The notes under the pieces: model-generated
The model's database searches: none
Seen by the model: only the letters and a program-made list of their open reading frames with translations
Told to the model about the DNA's origin: nothing
NCBI GenBank assembly: GCA_039917655.1
Contig: JBDSJC010000038.1
Span: 1 to 60,744 of the forward strand
Direction of reading: 5' to 3'
DNA: 60,744 bases
Origin: PNKC01 sp039917655
GTDB taxonomy: Bacteria > Chloroflexota > Dehalococcoidia > Tepidiformales > Tepidiformaceae
Part shown: positions 8,486 to 17,774 of the stretch, piece by piece
Numbering within the stretch: position 1 is the stretch's first letter
How the letters are laid out: the number at the start of each line of letters is the position of its first letter
Program-made: the position numbers and the translations under genes

Positions 8486-10530
8486 CGTTGAACACACTGG
8501 CCGCGGCTGACCAGGAACAGCGACCGGCACAACTAGCGGCAGTCCCGGGAACCGCAAAGCGGTCCATTGATCGGCTCTGGGCGGTCTGCTCGTTCGTGGC
8601 GGGCGTCCTCATCGTGGTAGCGGCGTTCCTGCCCCTTTGGAAGCTGGAACTCGTAGCTCCACAGTATCCGAAAGGGCTGTTCATTACGGCCTACGGCTAC
8701 CAAATGACCGGAGACATAACCGAAGTGAATGGGCTCAACCACTATGTGGGCCTCAAGCCGCTTGAGCCCGACAGTGTGTTTGAGTTAAAGCTCTTCCCAT
8801 TCGGCGTAGCAGGTATTGTGAGCGTCATTCTCTACGGGGCGTTCAAGTTTCGGACGCGGAGACAGCGGGCACTGAGCGTGCTGGCGGCGGCCTCTCTGCC
8901 GCTGTTCATGCTGGCTGACCTCCAGTACTGGCTGTACAACTATGGGCACACCATCAACCCCGAGGCGGCGTTGAAACTCGATCCATTTACTCCAAAGGTG
9001 CTCGGCACGACGAAGGTGATGAACTTCGAAAGCGTCACCAGGGTGAATGGTGGCTTCTGGCTCCTGATCGCGGCAGTGGTTCTGCTGGCGCTCGGCCCGT
9101 GGCTGGTGCGGTTCGTGCGGGACAGTTGGAACAACACCGGCAAGGCGGGCGCCGCGGCGGCCGTCATCGCCCTGCTGGTCTTCATCAGCGTCACCCCGTC
9201 CACCAGCCCGGCCGAGGCCTCCGGCGGCGGTTCCATCGCCGAAGCGATCTCTCGTGCCAACCCTGGCGACACCGTCCGCATCGGCCCGGGCACGTACCGT
9301 GAGCAGCTGGTGATCGACAAAGCGGTGACGCTCATCGGCGAGGGATGGCCTGTCATAGACGGTGAACGTAAGGGCGATGTCGTCGTCATCGCCGCGGAGG
9401 GGATAACCCTCCGCGGTTTTGTTATCCAGGGATCCGGCACAGAGGTGACTGCCGAGCCAGCGGGTGTGCGAGTCAAGGCGGCGAACGCCACCGTCGATTC
9501 CAACCGTATCCACGACGTGCTCTACGGCATCGTGCTCGAAGGGGCAGACAGCAACAGGATCACCAACAACTCGGTTGAGAGCATCCCGGGCTTTTCGCAG
9601 GAGCGGCAAGGGAACGCCATCTACCTTCACAACTCGAACCGCAATCTGCTTGAGCGGAACACCGTGACACGCGCGAAGGACGGCTTGCTCCTCCTGTTCT
9701 CGGACTACAACGTGATCCGCGAAAACAAGGTTACGCGCGCCCGCTACGGCATTCACTTTATGTACGCAAGCCACAACGAGATGATCGGCAACACGTTCGT
9801 CGACAACGTTAATGGCGGCGTGCTGATGTATTCAACGGGAGCGCGGTTCATCGGCAACGAGTTCGCCCATAACCGTTCGATTGCCTCGGGCTACGGCCTC
9901 ATGTTCAAGGATGTTGATGACGTGGAGATCGAGGGCAACCTGATCCACCACAACCGCGTTGGTATCGCGCTCGAAGGTTCTCCCTTCACGCCCGGAGCCT
10001 TCGTATTGATCCGCGAAAACCTGGTTGGCTATAACCAGACTGCCGTCGGCATGTTCACCACCACCGATGTGACGTTCACTGGCAACAGCTTCGTGGGAAA
10101 CCTCCGCCAGGTGGATGCCGTCGCCGGGAGCGTCGAACACAAGAACCGCTGGTCTCTTGACGGCCGCGGCAATTATTGGGACGACTACGAAGGCTACGAC
10201 GCCGGTGGGGACGGAATCGGCGACCTGACCTACCGATACCAGGGCGCGTACGACGGATTGGTGCAAGACAATCCAGCACTGCGGGCGTACGACTACACTC
10301 CAGCCCGGATGGCGCTAGACCTCGCCGCGAAGTGGTTCCCGGTGTATCGCCCCGAGCCTCGCGCCGTCGATCCGTACCCTCTGATGTCGCCTACCATGAC
10401 GCTGGCGAGCGACGGCGGGGCAGGGGAGCGGCTCACGAACGCGGCCTTGATGGCAGCACTCGTCGCGTTGCCGGCGGGTGTCTTCTGGCTGGCGTCCGGG
10501 AACTCGCGGAAAAGATGGGCAGTGTGCTAA
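8482..10530 (+). CDS. nosD: NosD with N-terminal multi-spanning membrane domain (fusion)
   Basis: A 682-residue fusion. Residues about 1-240 form a membrane module with about five hydrophobic helices (near 32-53, 112-126, 133-155, 191-211 and 223-238). Two external-looking loops lie between them, including 'YGYQMTGDITEVNGLNHY' and 'YWLYNYGHTI'. From about residue 247 a NosD beta-helix begins ('SIAEAISRANPGDTVRIG') with repeated CASH-type turns such as 'SNRITNN', 'SNRNLLERNT' and 'YNVIREN' up to about 610. A final hydrophobic helix lies at 652-673. NosD works with the NosFY ABC exporter in maturing the CuZ sulfide-copper site outside the membrane. It overlaps nosL by 4 bp and nosF by 16 bp. 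The membrane module is normally absent from NosD. A split gene elsewhere is the likely ancestor, which I infer. Confidence 0.9.
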   Translation: MTLNTLAAADQEQRPAQLAAVPGTAKRSIDRLWAVCSFVAGVLIVVAAFLPLWKLELVAPQYPKGLFITAYGYQMTGDITEVNGLNHYVGLKPLEPDSVFELKLFPFGVAGIVSVILYGAFKFRTRRQRALSVLAAASLPLFMLADLQYWLYNYGHTINPEAALKLDPFTPKVLGTTKVMNFESVTRVNGGFWLLIAAVVLLALGPWLVRFVRDSWNNTGKAGAAAAVIALLVFISVTPSTSPAEASGGGSIAEAISRANPGDTVRIGPGTYREQLVIDKAVTLIGEGWPVIDGERKGDVVVIAAEGITLRGFVIQGSGTEVTAEPAGVRVKAANATVDSNRIHDVLYGIVLEGADSNRITNNSVESIPGFSQERQGNAIYLHNSNRNLLERNTVTRAKDGLLLLFSDYNVIRENKVTRARYGIHFMYASHNEMIGNTFVDNVNGGVLMYSTGARFIGNEFAHNRSIASGYGLMFKDVDDVEIEGNLIHHNRVGIALEGSPFTPGAFVLIRENLVGYNQTAVGMFTTTDVTFTGNSFVGNLRQVDAVAGSVEHKNRWSLDGRGNYWDDYEGYDAGGDGIGDLTYRYQGAYDGLVQDNPALRAYDYTPARMALDLAAKWFPVYRPEPRAVDPYPLMSPTMTLASDGGAGERLTNAALMAALVALPAGVFWLASGNSRKRWAVC

Positions 10531-11432
10531 GTGCGTCCGCGGTTGGCAAGCGGTATGGAGCCGCGACCGTCCTTGACGGCGTGACGTTTGACCTCCCGGC
10601 GGGCGAGGTACTGGCGGTCATCGGCCCCAACGGGGCGGGAAAGACGACGTTGATCAAATGCCTGGTGGGACTGGTGAAGTTCCAGGGCACGGTGAAGGTT
10701 GACGGCGTTGACGTGGCGCGATCGGGCCGGGATGCGCGGAGGAAGGTTGGCTACCTGCCGCAAAACCCCGCCCTTCACAGTGACCTTACGGTGAGCGAAA
10801 CCGCACTCTTCTATGCCGACCTGAAGCGGGTCGATGCTTCGCGAGCGCGGGAAGGCGTGGAGAGAGCAGGACTGGGCGAACACGCAGACAAACGTGTGGG
10901 TGCACTCTCGGGCGGTATGAGGCAGCGGCTGGCACTCGCGCTGGCGCTGCTTGCTGACCCCCCGGTCCTCATCCTTGATGAGCCGGTCGCGGGGCTGGAC
11001 ATTTCGGCCCGGCTCGAACTGCGTCAACTGGTACTCGCGCAGCGGGACGCTGGCAAGGCAATCCTGCTCTCCACGCACTGGCTCGAAGATGTCCCGTATA
11101 TCGCCGACCGGGCGCTGGTGTTGGACCGCGGACGAACCACCTACCTGGGGCCGGCGTCCGACTTCGCTATGGTTGCCGCGCCGCTGAGCCGCCTCTATTT
11201 ACGGCTGAACGGCCACACGCCGGACGCGGCGCCGCTGATCGAACAGGTCGCCCCCGGAGGGGTCGTGGAACAGGCCGGCGACTGGCTCGTTGTTGCCTGC
11301 CGGGCCATGGACAAGGCCAGGGTGGTGGAACACCTGGCGGTTTCCGGCATCCGAGTGCTCGACATCAGGGTCGAAGATTCCCCGCTGGATGGGACGACCT
11401 TCCAGAACGCACCCCCCGCGGGAGGACCGTGA
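10515..11432 (+). CDS. nosF: NosF, ABC transporter ATPase for N2O reductase maturation
   Basis: A 305-residue ABC ATPase with Walker A 'GPNGAGKTT' (37-45), signature 'LSGGMRQRLALA' and Walker B 'VLILDEP', followed by the switch His in 'LLSTHWLED'. About 80 extra residues at the C-terminus form the accessory domain common in ABC-2 exporter ATPases. It energises NosY, and with NosD supplies a sulfur species for CuZ assembly. The ATG lies inside the end of nosD (16-bp overlap), so translation is coupled. Without that ATG only weaker GTG starts are available. Confidence 0.92.
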   Translation: MGSVLSASAVGKRYGAATVLDGVTFDLPAGEVLAVIGPNGAGKTTLIKCLVGLVKFQGTVKVDGVDVARSGRDARRKVGYLPQNPALHSDLTVSETALFYADLKRVDASRAREGVERAGLGEHADKRVGALSGGMRQRLALALALLADPPVLILDEPVAGLDISARLELRQLVLAQRDAGKAILLSTHWLEDVPYIADRALVLDRGRTTYLGPASDFAMVAAPLSRLYLRLNGHTPDAAPLIEQVAPGGVVEQAGDWLVVACRAMDKARVVEHLAVSGIRVLDIRVEDSPLDGTTFQNAPPAGGP

Positions 11433-12253
11433 TGCACGAAGTGAATGTGATTTTCCGCAAAGAGCTCCGGGACGCGTTCCGGGGCCGCTGGCTGTTCGCC
11501 TTCGCGGGGACGTTCGCCGTGCTGGCACTGACGCTCTCAATCGTCCAGGGCAGTTCGGGTGATCTCGGCGCCCAGGGATTCAACAGGACAACCGCGGGGC
11601 TCATTAACCTCTGTCTGCTACTCGTACCGCTGCTCGCCCTGATCCTGGGTGCTGGCGGCATCGCGGGTGAACGGGAACGGGGGACCCTGGCGACGCTGCT
11701 TTCGCAGCCGATTTCGCCGGCCCAATTGGTGCTGGGCAAATACCTCGGGCTGGTCATTGCCGTATGGATGGCAATAGCCCTTGGTTTCGGGGGCGCGGGC
11801 CTGGTGATGGCCCTCTTCAGCCCGATCACCGACGTGAATCACTACCTGTTGTTCGTGGGCCTCTCGGCGGTGCTGGCAGCAGCGATGTTGAGCCTCGGCC
11901 TGTTCATCTCGGTGTTCTCGGATGGGCGGCTCAAGGCCCTCTCGATCGCTGTCGTGGTGTGGTTCCTGGTTGTCCTCTTGTATGACCTGGCGGCCGTCGG
12001 GCTGGCGCTCACGGTGTCGTCCTCCGGGCGGTCACTGCTGCTGGTGGTGCTCGGGAACCCCGTGGAGTGCGTACGTATCCTCGCGATCATGAGCCTGGAG
12101 TCGGACCTGGATGTCCTTGGGCCGCTCGGGTCGTATGTCTCGAATGAGGTTGGGCGCGGCACTGGCGTGGTGCTGCTTTCCGCTGCGCTGGCGGCCTGGG
12201 TGCTGGTGCCCTTGGCCGCGACGCTTCACTTCGCCGGTAACCGGGACGCGTAG
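11432..12253 (+). CDS. nosY: NosY, ABC-2 type permease
   Basis: This 273-residue integral membrane protein has about six hydrophobic helices in ABC-2 permease arrangement, including the family segment 'IAGERERGTLATLLSQPIS' after the second helix. It is the membrane partner of NosF in N2O reductase maturation. The ATG overlaps the nosF stop by one base and has GGAGG six bases upstream. A GTG three bases earlier is the alternative start. It is the last recognisable gene of the nos operon. No nosR, nosX or cytochrome nosC genes are present in this window. Confidence 0.9.
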   Translation: MHEVNVIFRKELRDAFRGRWLFAFAGTFAVLALTLSIVQGSSGDLGAQGFNRTTAGLINLCLLLVPLLALILGAGGIAGERERGTLATLLSQPISPAQLVLGKYLGLVIAVWMAIALGFGGAGLVMALFSPITDVNHYLLFVGLSAVLAAAMLSLGLFISVFSDGRLKALSIAVVVWFLVVLLYDLAAVGLALTVSSSGRSLLLVVLGNPVECVRILAIMSLESDLDVLGPLGSYVSNEVGRGTGVVLLSAALAAWVLVPLAATLHFAGNRDA

Positions 12254-12628
12254 CTCGCGGAAAGCCGCGGTAGTCTCTCTGGCGTTACCTGGAATCCTGG
12301 CCAGGTCAAGCTGAACATATTGCCTGCGACGAAACCCCGGATTGACCTGAGAGGAGGTCCCGAATTACCGGCGCGACATCCATACGCCGATGGGCACGAA
12401 CCGTGCGCAGAACCTGTGGCCGGGGTTCCACCAAAAGCCAAACCAGGGCGCCAAGTACAGAGTCCAATACTCTCAGCCAGCGCCGCCGCCACCGCCGCGC
12501 CCGTCACTGCTGTCGCTGCACCCCAGGGCGGTGGACGGTGCAGCGGGCGGCCGTCCGGTCCCAAGCCGTACGGTGCCGCGGGCCGGGCCGCATGAGCATG
12601 TCCGATTCAGAGTGTCGCAAGGAGCGTC
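12254..12628. other. Intergenic region after nosY
   Basis: About 375 bp without a convincing gene. An open frame of 81 codons (12390-12635, plus strand, Pro-rich) has no ribosome site and no recognisable motif. I see no clear intrinsic terminator for the nos operon. Confidence 0.5.
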
Positions 12629-12838
12629 TCAGTAGCCGCGGTGCTCCTTGCCAAGCTCCTTTTGCGAAGGGTGCACCTCAGCCTCCTTTGGACGGCGTGC
12701 GCGTAGCGGCCGTTCGGGCTTGATGGGGGGCGGGTCGTGGGGTTCTTCGGGTGCGACGACCGGCGGCTCTGGCTGGTCCGCGGCGGCAATCTCGGCGCTC
12801 GCCGCCAACAGGTCGTGGACGTTCTTGATCGCTTTCAT
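12629..12838 (-). CDS. Small Pro/Glu-rich hypothetical protein
   Basis: A 69-residue protein starting MKAIKNVHDLL. The start is chosen by an excellent Shine-Dalgarno site, GGAGG six bases before the ATG. The first 22 residues are helical-looking. The remainder is charged and rich in Pro, Glu, Lys and Arg, probably disordered, with no Cys and no membrane segment. I do not recognise the family. The strong translation signal is the reason to call it real. It lies downstream of the minus-strand GNAT gene with a 144-bp gap. Confidence 0.55.
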   Translation of the reverse strand: MKAIKNVHDLLAASAEIAAADQPEPPVVAPEEPHDPPPIKPERPLRARRPKEAEVHPSQKELGKEHRGY

Positions 12839-12982
12839 AGGAAACCTCCGTGGTCGGTTCTGCGAGAGTGGCGCTATGGTTCCGCCGCCGGATTCCTCTG
12901 GATGGTGACGCCACGATGTCATGACTCCACACCTGGCCCGGCGCCGTTTGACCGCCGTTCGCAGCGGCCAGGCGCCGGTCAT

Positions 12983-13561
12983 TCAGAACTGAGACCATTG
13001 CCACCATCGGCCAAGCGGGATGCGCATGTAAACAATGTCATGATGATTGTCGTGCTGATCCTTCACCGCCTCGCGCTGGACGCCCGCCTCCACCCCTCCA
13101 AGCAGCCGGACGGCGTTCAGGCCATCCTCTTGCACGTCCCGCACGAATTCGACGTGGATGCATTCGAGCTCCGCATCCCAAGCAACATCGACGACCTCCC
13201 GAAGGAGTGCTGAACCCAGCCCCTTGCTGCGATATTCGGGGCTTACGACAACGCGAATCTCCGCCGCATGCGCTAGAGAACCACTTCGACGGCGGATCAG
13301 CACGGAATCGGCGCAAACGCGATCACCATCGAACGCCAGGAGCGGCAGGGCACGGTCGTAGTCGAGGTGATCCGCCCAACCCTGGATTACCGCTTCGGAC
13401 GCGACATTGTCTCTGAGGAAGTAGCGCTCCTCTTCGGAGATGGAACGGAAGAAGGCGAGCAACGCTGGCGCGTCTGCCGCTGTCATCGGACGTACGGAGA
13501 CCGTCTTCCCGCCCGAAAGCGCGAGCGTCTTGGGGTAACGGGACAGTTTGTAGATTCCCAT
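12983..13561 (-). CDS. GNAT family N-acetyltransferase
   Basis: A 192-residue GNAT protein. 'VSVRPMTAADAPALLAFFRS' opens the fold, 'AAEIRVVVSPEYRSKGLGSALL' contains the beta-4 strand and acetyl-CoA loop (R-x2-G-L-G), and a further helix-strand pair follows. The wording resembles the acetyltransferase domain found at the end of acetate-CoA ligase or protein-lysine acetyltransferases, but the substrate cannot be read from the sequence. GGGAGG eight bases before the chosen ATG decides the start over an upstream in-frame extension. Confidence 0.75.
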   Translation of the reverse strand: MGIYKLSRYPKTLALSGGKTVSVRPMTAADAPALLAFFRSISEEERYFLRDNVASEAVIQGWADHLDYDRALPLLAFDGDRVCADSVLIRRRSGSLAHAAEIRVVVSPEYRSKGLGSALLREVVDVAWDAELECIHVEFVRDVQEDGLNAVRLLGGVEAGVQREAVKDQHDNHHDIVYMRIPLGRWWQWSQF

Positions 13562-13949
13562 TGACCTTGCCTCCCAGAAATGGATTGGTGTGTTGGTGCT
13601 GTGTGTAACCAAATCTCGTTGGAACACCCCAAGTGTTGCCGAACCTCGGCCCCCCGGGCACGGCTGGAAGGCGCCGAGGGAGTGGGCCAATCGGCCCTAA
13701 GAATCCGCTCCACAGAGACCCCTCCGATAACGACCCGCTGCCCGGCATCGCTCGCTCATCGCGGGGGCCGTTTGGAAGCAGGGGCCGGTAGGAGTGTCCC
13801 AGCGGTGACGGAACGGAATACCGGCCAACAGCGCCGCTGAAGACGAAGGTAGCGGTCGCTTAGTTGGCCTCGGTTGGGCCTCACGGTCCCCGAACCGGGG
13901 ACCCCTCGGCCGGGTCGGCCCGTCCGCCTGCCCCCGTAAACTTCACACT
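13562..13949. other. Divergent intergenic region
   Basis: 388 bp between the minus-strand GNAT gene and the plus-strand ABC transporter operon. It should hold both promoters. I see no gene and cannot place promoter hexamers with confidence. Confidence 0.5.
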
Positions 13950-14846
13950 GTGATCCACGCTATCGAAACGAGTCGCCTTACCAAGGCCTACGCCGGTAAA
14001 ACCGCGCTCGATGGCCTCGACCTTTGTATCGAACCAGGGGAAATTTTCGGCTTTCTCGGGCCGAACGGTGCGGGCAAAAGCACCGCAATCCGGCTATTGC
14101 TTGATCTGATCCGGCCGACGTCAGGTTCGGCCCGCATCCTCGGTATCGATTGCCACCATCAGTCACCCGAAGCCCGTGCCCTCACGGGCTACCTCCCTGG
14201 CGACCTGCGGCTCTGGCCCGGCCTGCGCGGCCACGAAACCATCGACCTCATCGCCAGCCTTCGTACGCGCCCCATCGACCCCACTTACGTTCATAATCTT
14301 GCCGACCGCTTGACCATCGATCTGAACATGCGCACGCGCAGCTACTCGAAGGGCAACAGGCAGAAGCTCGGCATCATCCTCGCCCTCCTCGATCGGCCCC
14401 CGGTGCTGCTGCTCGATGAACCGACCTCTGGTCTCGACCCACTGGTCCAGCGCATTGTCTGGGAGATCCTGGGAGAACGGGCGGCGGTGGGAACAGCGGT
14501 GTTTTTTTCTTCGCATGTGATGAGCGAGGTCGATCAGGTGTGTGATCGCGTCGGTATCTTGCGCGCCGGCCGGCTCGTCGCCGTCGAACCGGTGAGCGCG
14601 TTGAAGGGCCGATCGATTCGCCACGTCGAGGTGAGCTTCGACGGTCCAGTGCCCCCGCCCGAGGCGGTGCGGTTGCCCGGCATCCGCGAACTGCGGCGCG
14701 ATTTCGCGACGTTGGAGTTCGAAGTCTCAGGCGAGGTAGATCCCCTATTGAAGGCGTTGGGGCCGTATCACGTCGTCGATCTCCGCACCGAGCAGCCAAC
14801 GCTGGACGAGGTCCTTCTCGGCTACTACCAGGAGGCCGGACGATGA
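13950..14846 (+). CDS. ABC-2 type transporter ATP-binding protein
   Basis: A 298-residue ATPase starting at GTG. Walker A is 'GPNGAGKST' (37-45), the signature is the variant 'YSKGNRQKLGI', and Walker B is 'LLLDEPTSGLDP'. About 80 residues follow the ATPase core, as in exporters of the drug/lipid/bacteriocin-immunity group. It pairs with the permease immediately downstream (ATGA overlap). The cargo cannot be deduced. Confidence 0.9.
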   Translation: MIHAIETSRLTKAYAGKTALDGLDLCIEPGEIFGFLGPNGAGKSTAIRLLLDLIRPTSGSARILGIDCHHQSPEARALTGYLPGDLRLWPGLRGHETIDLIASLRTRPIDPTYVHNLADRLTIDLNMRTRSYSKGNRQKLGIILALLDRPPVLLLDEPTSGLDPLVQRIVWEILGERAAVGTAVFFSSHVMSEVDQVCDRVGILRAGRLVAVEPVSALKGRSIRHVEVSFDGPVPPPEAVRLPGIRELRRDFATLEFEVSGEVDPLLKALGPYHVVDLRTEQPTLDEVLLGYYQEAGR

Positions 14847-15715
14847 GGAAGTTCGGGCTCATCCGGAAGTCGCTGCGCGACCAGCGACTCGCGGCCATCC
14901 TCGTTGGCGCCACGTCCGCGGCCATCGCACTGATGCTCATCCTGATCTTTCCGTCGTATCGCGATTCGCTCAAAGACTTCGAGATCCCCAGCGCCATGGA
15001 GGCGTTTCTCGGCGAAGCGGGTTCGATCACAACGCCGGAGGGTTTCCTCAGTGCTGAGTTTTTCTCGTGGGTGCCGCTGCTCCTGCTCACCCTCGCGATC
15101 ATCGGCGGCACCGGCGCCATCGCCGGAGAAGAAGGAGCGGGGACGCTCGACCTCCTGCTCGCCCAGCCCATCCGCCGCTGGCGCCTGCTCGTAGACAAAG
15201 CGGCGGGACTCACGCTAGGCCTCCTCATCGCCACGCTCTCGTCTTACCCCGGGTTTCTTATCGCCAAACTCTTCGTCGATTTCGACCTCAGTTCGTGGCG
15301 CATCCTCGAGTCAGTGGCGTACATGTTCCCCGTCACGTTCCTCTTCCTCGCACTTTCGATGCTCTGTGCGGCCGTCGCCCCGGGACGGGGAGGGGCCGCC
15401 ACTGCCGCCATCGGCATCGTCGTTGCCACCTACTTTCTCAACCTCATCGCGCCCGCCGCCGATTTTCTCGAACAGCCTCGGAAGCTCTCCCCGTTTTACT
15501 GGTCGGAGGCCTCCCGGGTGCTCATCCACGGCTTTGACTACGTGCGCGCCAGCGGCTTGTTGGCGTTCGGCTTCATTTTCCTGGGACTCGCCGCGTGGGT
15601 GTTCGAGCGGCGCGAGATAGCCGCGGGCGGGCGCGAGTGGTCACTGCACCTGCCGTTCCGTCATCCCCGCGTCGAGCATGGCGAGTCCCGCTCGCCGTCC
15701 GCATCAAAGCGGTAG
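14843..15715 (+). CDS. ABC-2 type transporter permease
   Basis: A 290-residue membrane protein with about six hydrophobic helices and the ABC-2 hallmark 'GAIAGEEGAGTLDLLLAQPI' between helices 2 and 3. It starts at an ATG overlapping the ATPase stop (ATGA), so the two form one exporter. Its hallmark resembles that of NosY, but the genes are not close copies. Its substrate is unknown. The 160 bp after it hold no gene. Confidence 0.88.
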   Translation: MRKFGLIRKSLRDQRLAAILVGATSAAIALMLILIFPSYRDSLKDFEIPSAMEAFLGEAGSITTPEGFLSAEFFSWVPLLLLTLAIIGGTGAIAGEEGAGTLDLLLAQPIRRWRLLVDKAAGLTLGLLIATLSSYPGFLIAKLFVDFDLSSWRILESVAYMFPVTFLFLALSMLCAAVAPGRGGAATAAIGIVVATYFLNLIAPAADFLEQPRKLSPFYWSEASRVLIHGFDYVRASGLLAFGFIFLGLAAWVFERREIAAGGREWSLHLPFRHPRVEHGESRSPSASKR

Positions 15716-15876
15716 CTGGACCTCCGCGGGGATATCCGGTTTCCGAATCCGCGTACGCTGCAAATTCACCCGCTCATGCGAGCAGCACGGGAAGAGGTCC
15801 GGTCACGTGCGGTTGGTTCCAAATCGCGCGGATAGACGGCATTTCCAGGCGCAGATGACGGCTGAGTTCGATTCGC

Positions 15877-17175
15877 TCAGCGCTGAGCGCTGCCGAGGTA
15901 GCCCAACGCACCGGCTTCCTCTTCCAGCGCGGCGCGGAAACGCGGATGGGCGATGTCAATGAGCATGCGCGCGCGATCGCGGACAGTCCTGCCATGGAGG
16001 TTCACCGCCCCATACTCGGTGACCACCCAATGAACATCGCCCCGTGTGGTCACCACGCCAGCGCCTGCTTGGAAGGCCGCGGAGATGCGGCTGATGGTCC
16101 CGTTCGCCGCAGTTGAGGGCATTGCAATGATTGGCACCCCACCGCGCGAGCGGGCTGCGCCGCGAATGAAGTCCACCTGCCCGCCGATGCCGCTGTAGAA
16201 CTTGGGGCCAATCGAATCGGCCGCTACCTGGCCGGTCAGGTCCACGCCAAGCGCTGCGTTCACGGCCACCATGTGGTCGTGTGCCGCGATGATGTTCACG
16301 TCGTTCGTGTAGTCCGCGGGGAGGAACTCCAAGCCCCAATTCCCATCGACAAAGTCGTAGAGCCGCCGGCTCCCGATGACGAAGGCGGTCACGGCGACGC
16401 CATTGTGCAGTGTTTTCAGCCGGCCATTGACGACCCCTGATTCGATCAAGGCGACCCGCCCGTCGCTAAACATTTCGGTATGTACGCCCAGGTCTTTATG
16501 CGCCCCGAGTTGGGTCAGCACGGCGTTGGGGATGGCGCCAATACCCAGCTGGAGCGTTGCTCCATTGGGGATGAGTCCCGCGACAGTCTTGCCGATGGCG
16601 ACCGCTTCCGGCGTCATCGGGACTACTTCGGGCTCGCACAGTTCGCGGTCTTCTTCCACCGCCCACGTGATGGAGTCGCAGGGAAGGGTGGAGCCTACAG
16701 TTCTCGGCATGCGGCGGTTAACCTGGGCAACCACAACGCGAGCCTGCTCAACCGCAGCCATGGCACAATCGACCGATACGCCCAGGGAGTAGTTGCCGCG
16801 GTCGTCCGGCGGCGCGACCTGGACAAAGGCGAAGTCGAGCTGGAGTGGGCCGCCCGGACGGAAGAGTTCAGGGATCTCGGAGAGGAAGACCGGGGTGTAA
16901 TCGGCGTCCCCGCGTTGCACTGCACCGCGTACGTTCGCGCCGATGAAGAGCGCGTTATGGCGGATGTGACCTCGCAGTTCAGGCGCGACGTATGGCGCCG
17001 GCGCCTCGGTATGAAGGTGGACGAGTTCGACACCGGTCAGCTCCGGCCCCCGCCTGACAAGCGCCTCCACGAGTGCCATCGGCGTGGCAGCTCCCCCATG
17101 CAGATAGATACGATCGCCATTTTTGACGCCGGCGACCGCCTCAGTTGGGCTGACGGTGGGTGGCTGCTTTCTCAT
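15877..17175 (-). CDS. Acetyl-CoA hydrolase/transferase family (4-hydroxybutyrate CoA-transferase-like)
   Basis: A 432-residue family I CoA-transferase. The N-terminal part 'NGDRIYLHGGAATPMALVEAL' and the central 'GIGAIPNAVL' are typical. The catalytic glutamate should lie in 'GVHTEMFSDG', where the acyl-glutamyl-CoA intermediate forms. The C-terminal 'VTEYGAVNLHGRTVRDRARMLI' is the family signature. It moves CoA between short acyl chains such as acetate and 4-hydroxybutyrate. The exact acyl group is not evident. It starts three bases after the stop of the PNPOx-like gene, so they are one operon. Confidence 0.88.
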   Translation of the reverse strand: MRKQPPTVSPTEAVAGVKNGDRIYLHGGAATPMALVEALVRRGPELTGVELVHLHTEAPAPYVAPELRGHIRHNALFIGANVRGAVQRGDADYTPVFLSEIPELFRPGGPLQLDFAFVQVAPPDDRGNYSLGVSVDCAMAAVEQARVVVAQVNRRMPRTVGSTLPCDSITWAVEEDRELCEPEVVPMTPEAVAIGKTVAGLIPNGATLQLGIGAIPNAVLTQLGAHKDLGVHTEMFSDGRVALIESGVVNGRLKTLHNGVAVTAFVIGSRRLYDFVDGNWGLEFLPADYTNDVNIIAAHDHMVAVNAALGVDLTGQVAADSIGPKFYSGIGGQVDFIRGAARSRGGVPIIAMPSTAANGTISRISAAFQAGAGVVTTRGDVHWVVTEYGAVNLHGRTVRDRARMLIDIAHPRFRAALEEEAGALGYLGSAQR

Positions 17176-17178
17176 CGC

Positions 17179-17607
17179 CTAGAGGTGCTCGGACCGGCCG
17201 GTGACCTCTTCGATGACGACCCGAAAAATTATCGCGTCGCTCAGAGATGTCCTGTGGCCGTGGCCGGCGGTGACGCTCATCAGGCTGCCCTCGAAGGCTC
17301 GCAGGAGCAGCGCCCGGGCGCGAAACTTGTCCTCCTCCGCGTGCAACTCCTCCCAACGGCCGCGCACTATCACGCTGCGCCAACGTGCCAAGTTCTGGAT
17401 TTCATCGACCAACAGGGCAACATGCGGCCAGCGCCGCAGGAGCACAATCTTCCGGCCAGGAGCCGCGTGCCCGTAGATCACTCCGTCGCCGAATGCGTAG
17501 GAGATGGGTACAACGTAGGCGCCCTCCGCGTCCCGCATCGCGAGCCGGCCAATCCGGTTGTGCAGGAGCAACTGCTCGCATTCCGAGAGAGGCAGTTCGC
17601 GAAGCAT
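17179..17607 (-). CDS. Pyridoxamine 5'-phosphate oxidase-like flavin protein
   Basis: A 142-residue split-barrel protein of the PNPOx-like/nitroimidazole-resistance group. 'NRIGRLAMRDAEGAYVVPISYAF' (in part), 'KIVLLRRWPHVALLVDEI' and 'WRSVIVRGRWEEL' follow the standard order of FMN- or F420-binding strands. The chosen ATG has AAAGGGGG upstream, and the long in-frame extension before it is rejected because it has no ribosome site. It is co-transcribed with the CoA-transferase. A redox role on a small flavin substrate is likely but unspecified. Confidence 0.78.
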   Translation of the reverse strand: MLRELPLSECEQLLLHNRIGRLAMRDAEGAYVVPISYAFGDGVIYGHAAPGRKIVLLRRWPHVALLVDEIQNLARWRSVIVRGRWEELHAEEDKFRARALLLRAFEGSLMSVTAGHGHRTSLSDAIIFRVVIEEVTGRSEHL

Positions 17608-17732
17608 GGCTGCGGCCCCCTTTGTGAGTCTCCACGAGTGTCCGTCTCGCCCCTGTGCCGCGCTGCGGCCGTTCGGCCGGATGTTCGCGCCCGTTGGGCC
17701 GTTTAGTTCGGGAATTCGCTCCTGCATACTCC

Positions 17733-17753
17733 ATCCACAGTCGTTATCCACAG
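17733..17753 (+). promoter_or_regulatory. DnaA-box-like sites upstream of the universal stress protein gene
   Basis: TTATCCACA (17744-17752) is a perfect match to the classical DnaA box. The octamer ATCCACAG occurs twice 13 bp apart (17733-17740 and 17746-17753). It lies 22 bases before the universal stress protein start. A single 9-mer match could be chance in 60 kb. Confidence 0.3.
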
Positions 17754-17774
17754 TTCGTTGAAGAGAGGTGCCCC

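Noticed and set aside
12390..12635. An 81-codon Pro-rich frame after nosY
   Set aside because: No Shine-Dalgarno site, no recognisable domain, overlaps the better supported minus-strand small gene at its end.
16480..17706. A 408-codon plus-strand frame
   Set aside because: It is antisense to the CoA-transferase and PNPOx-like genes, whose family motifs are clear.
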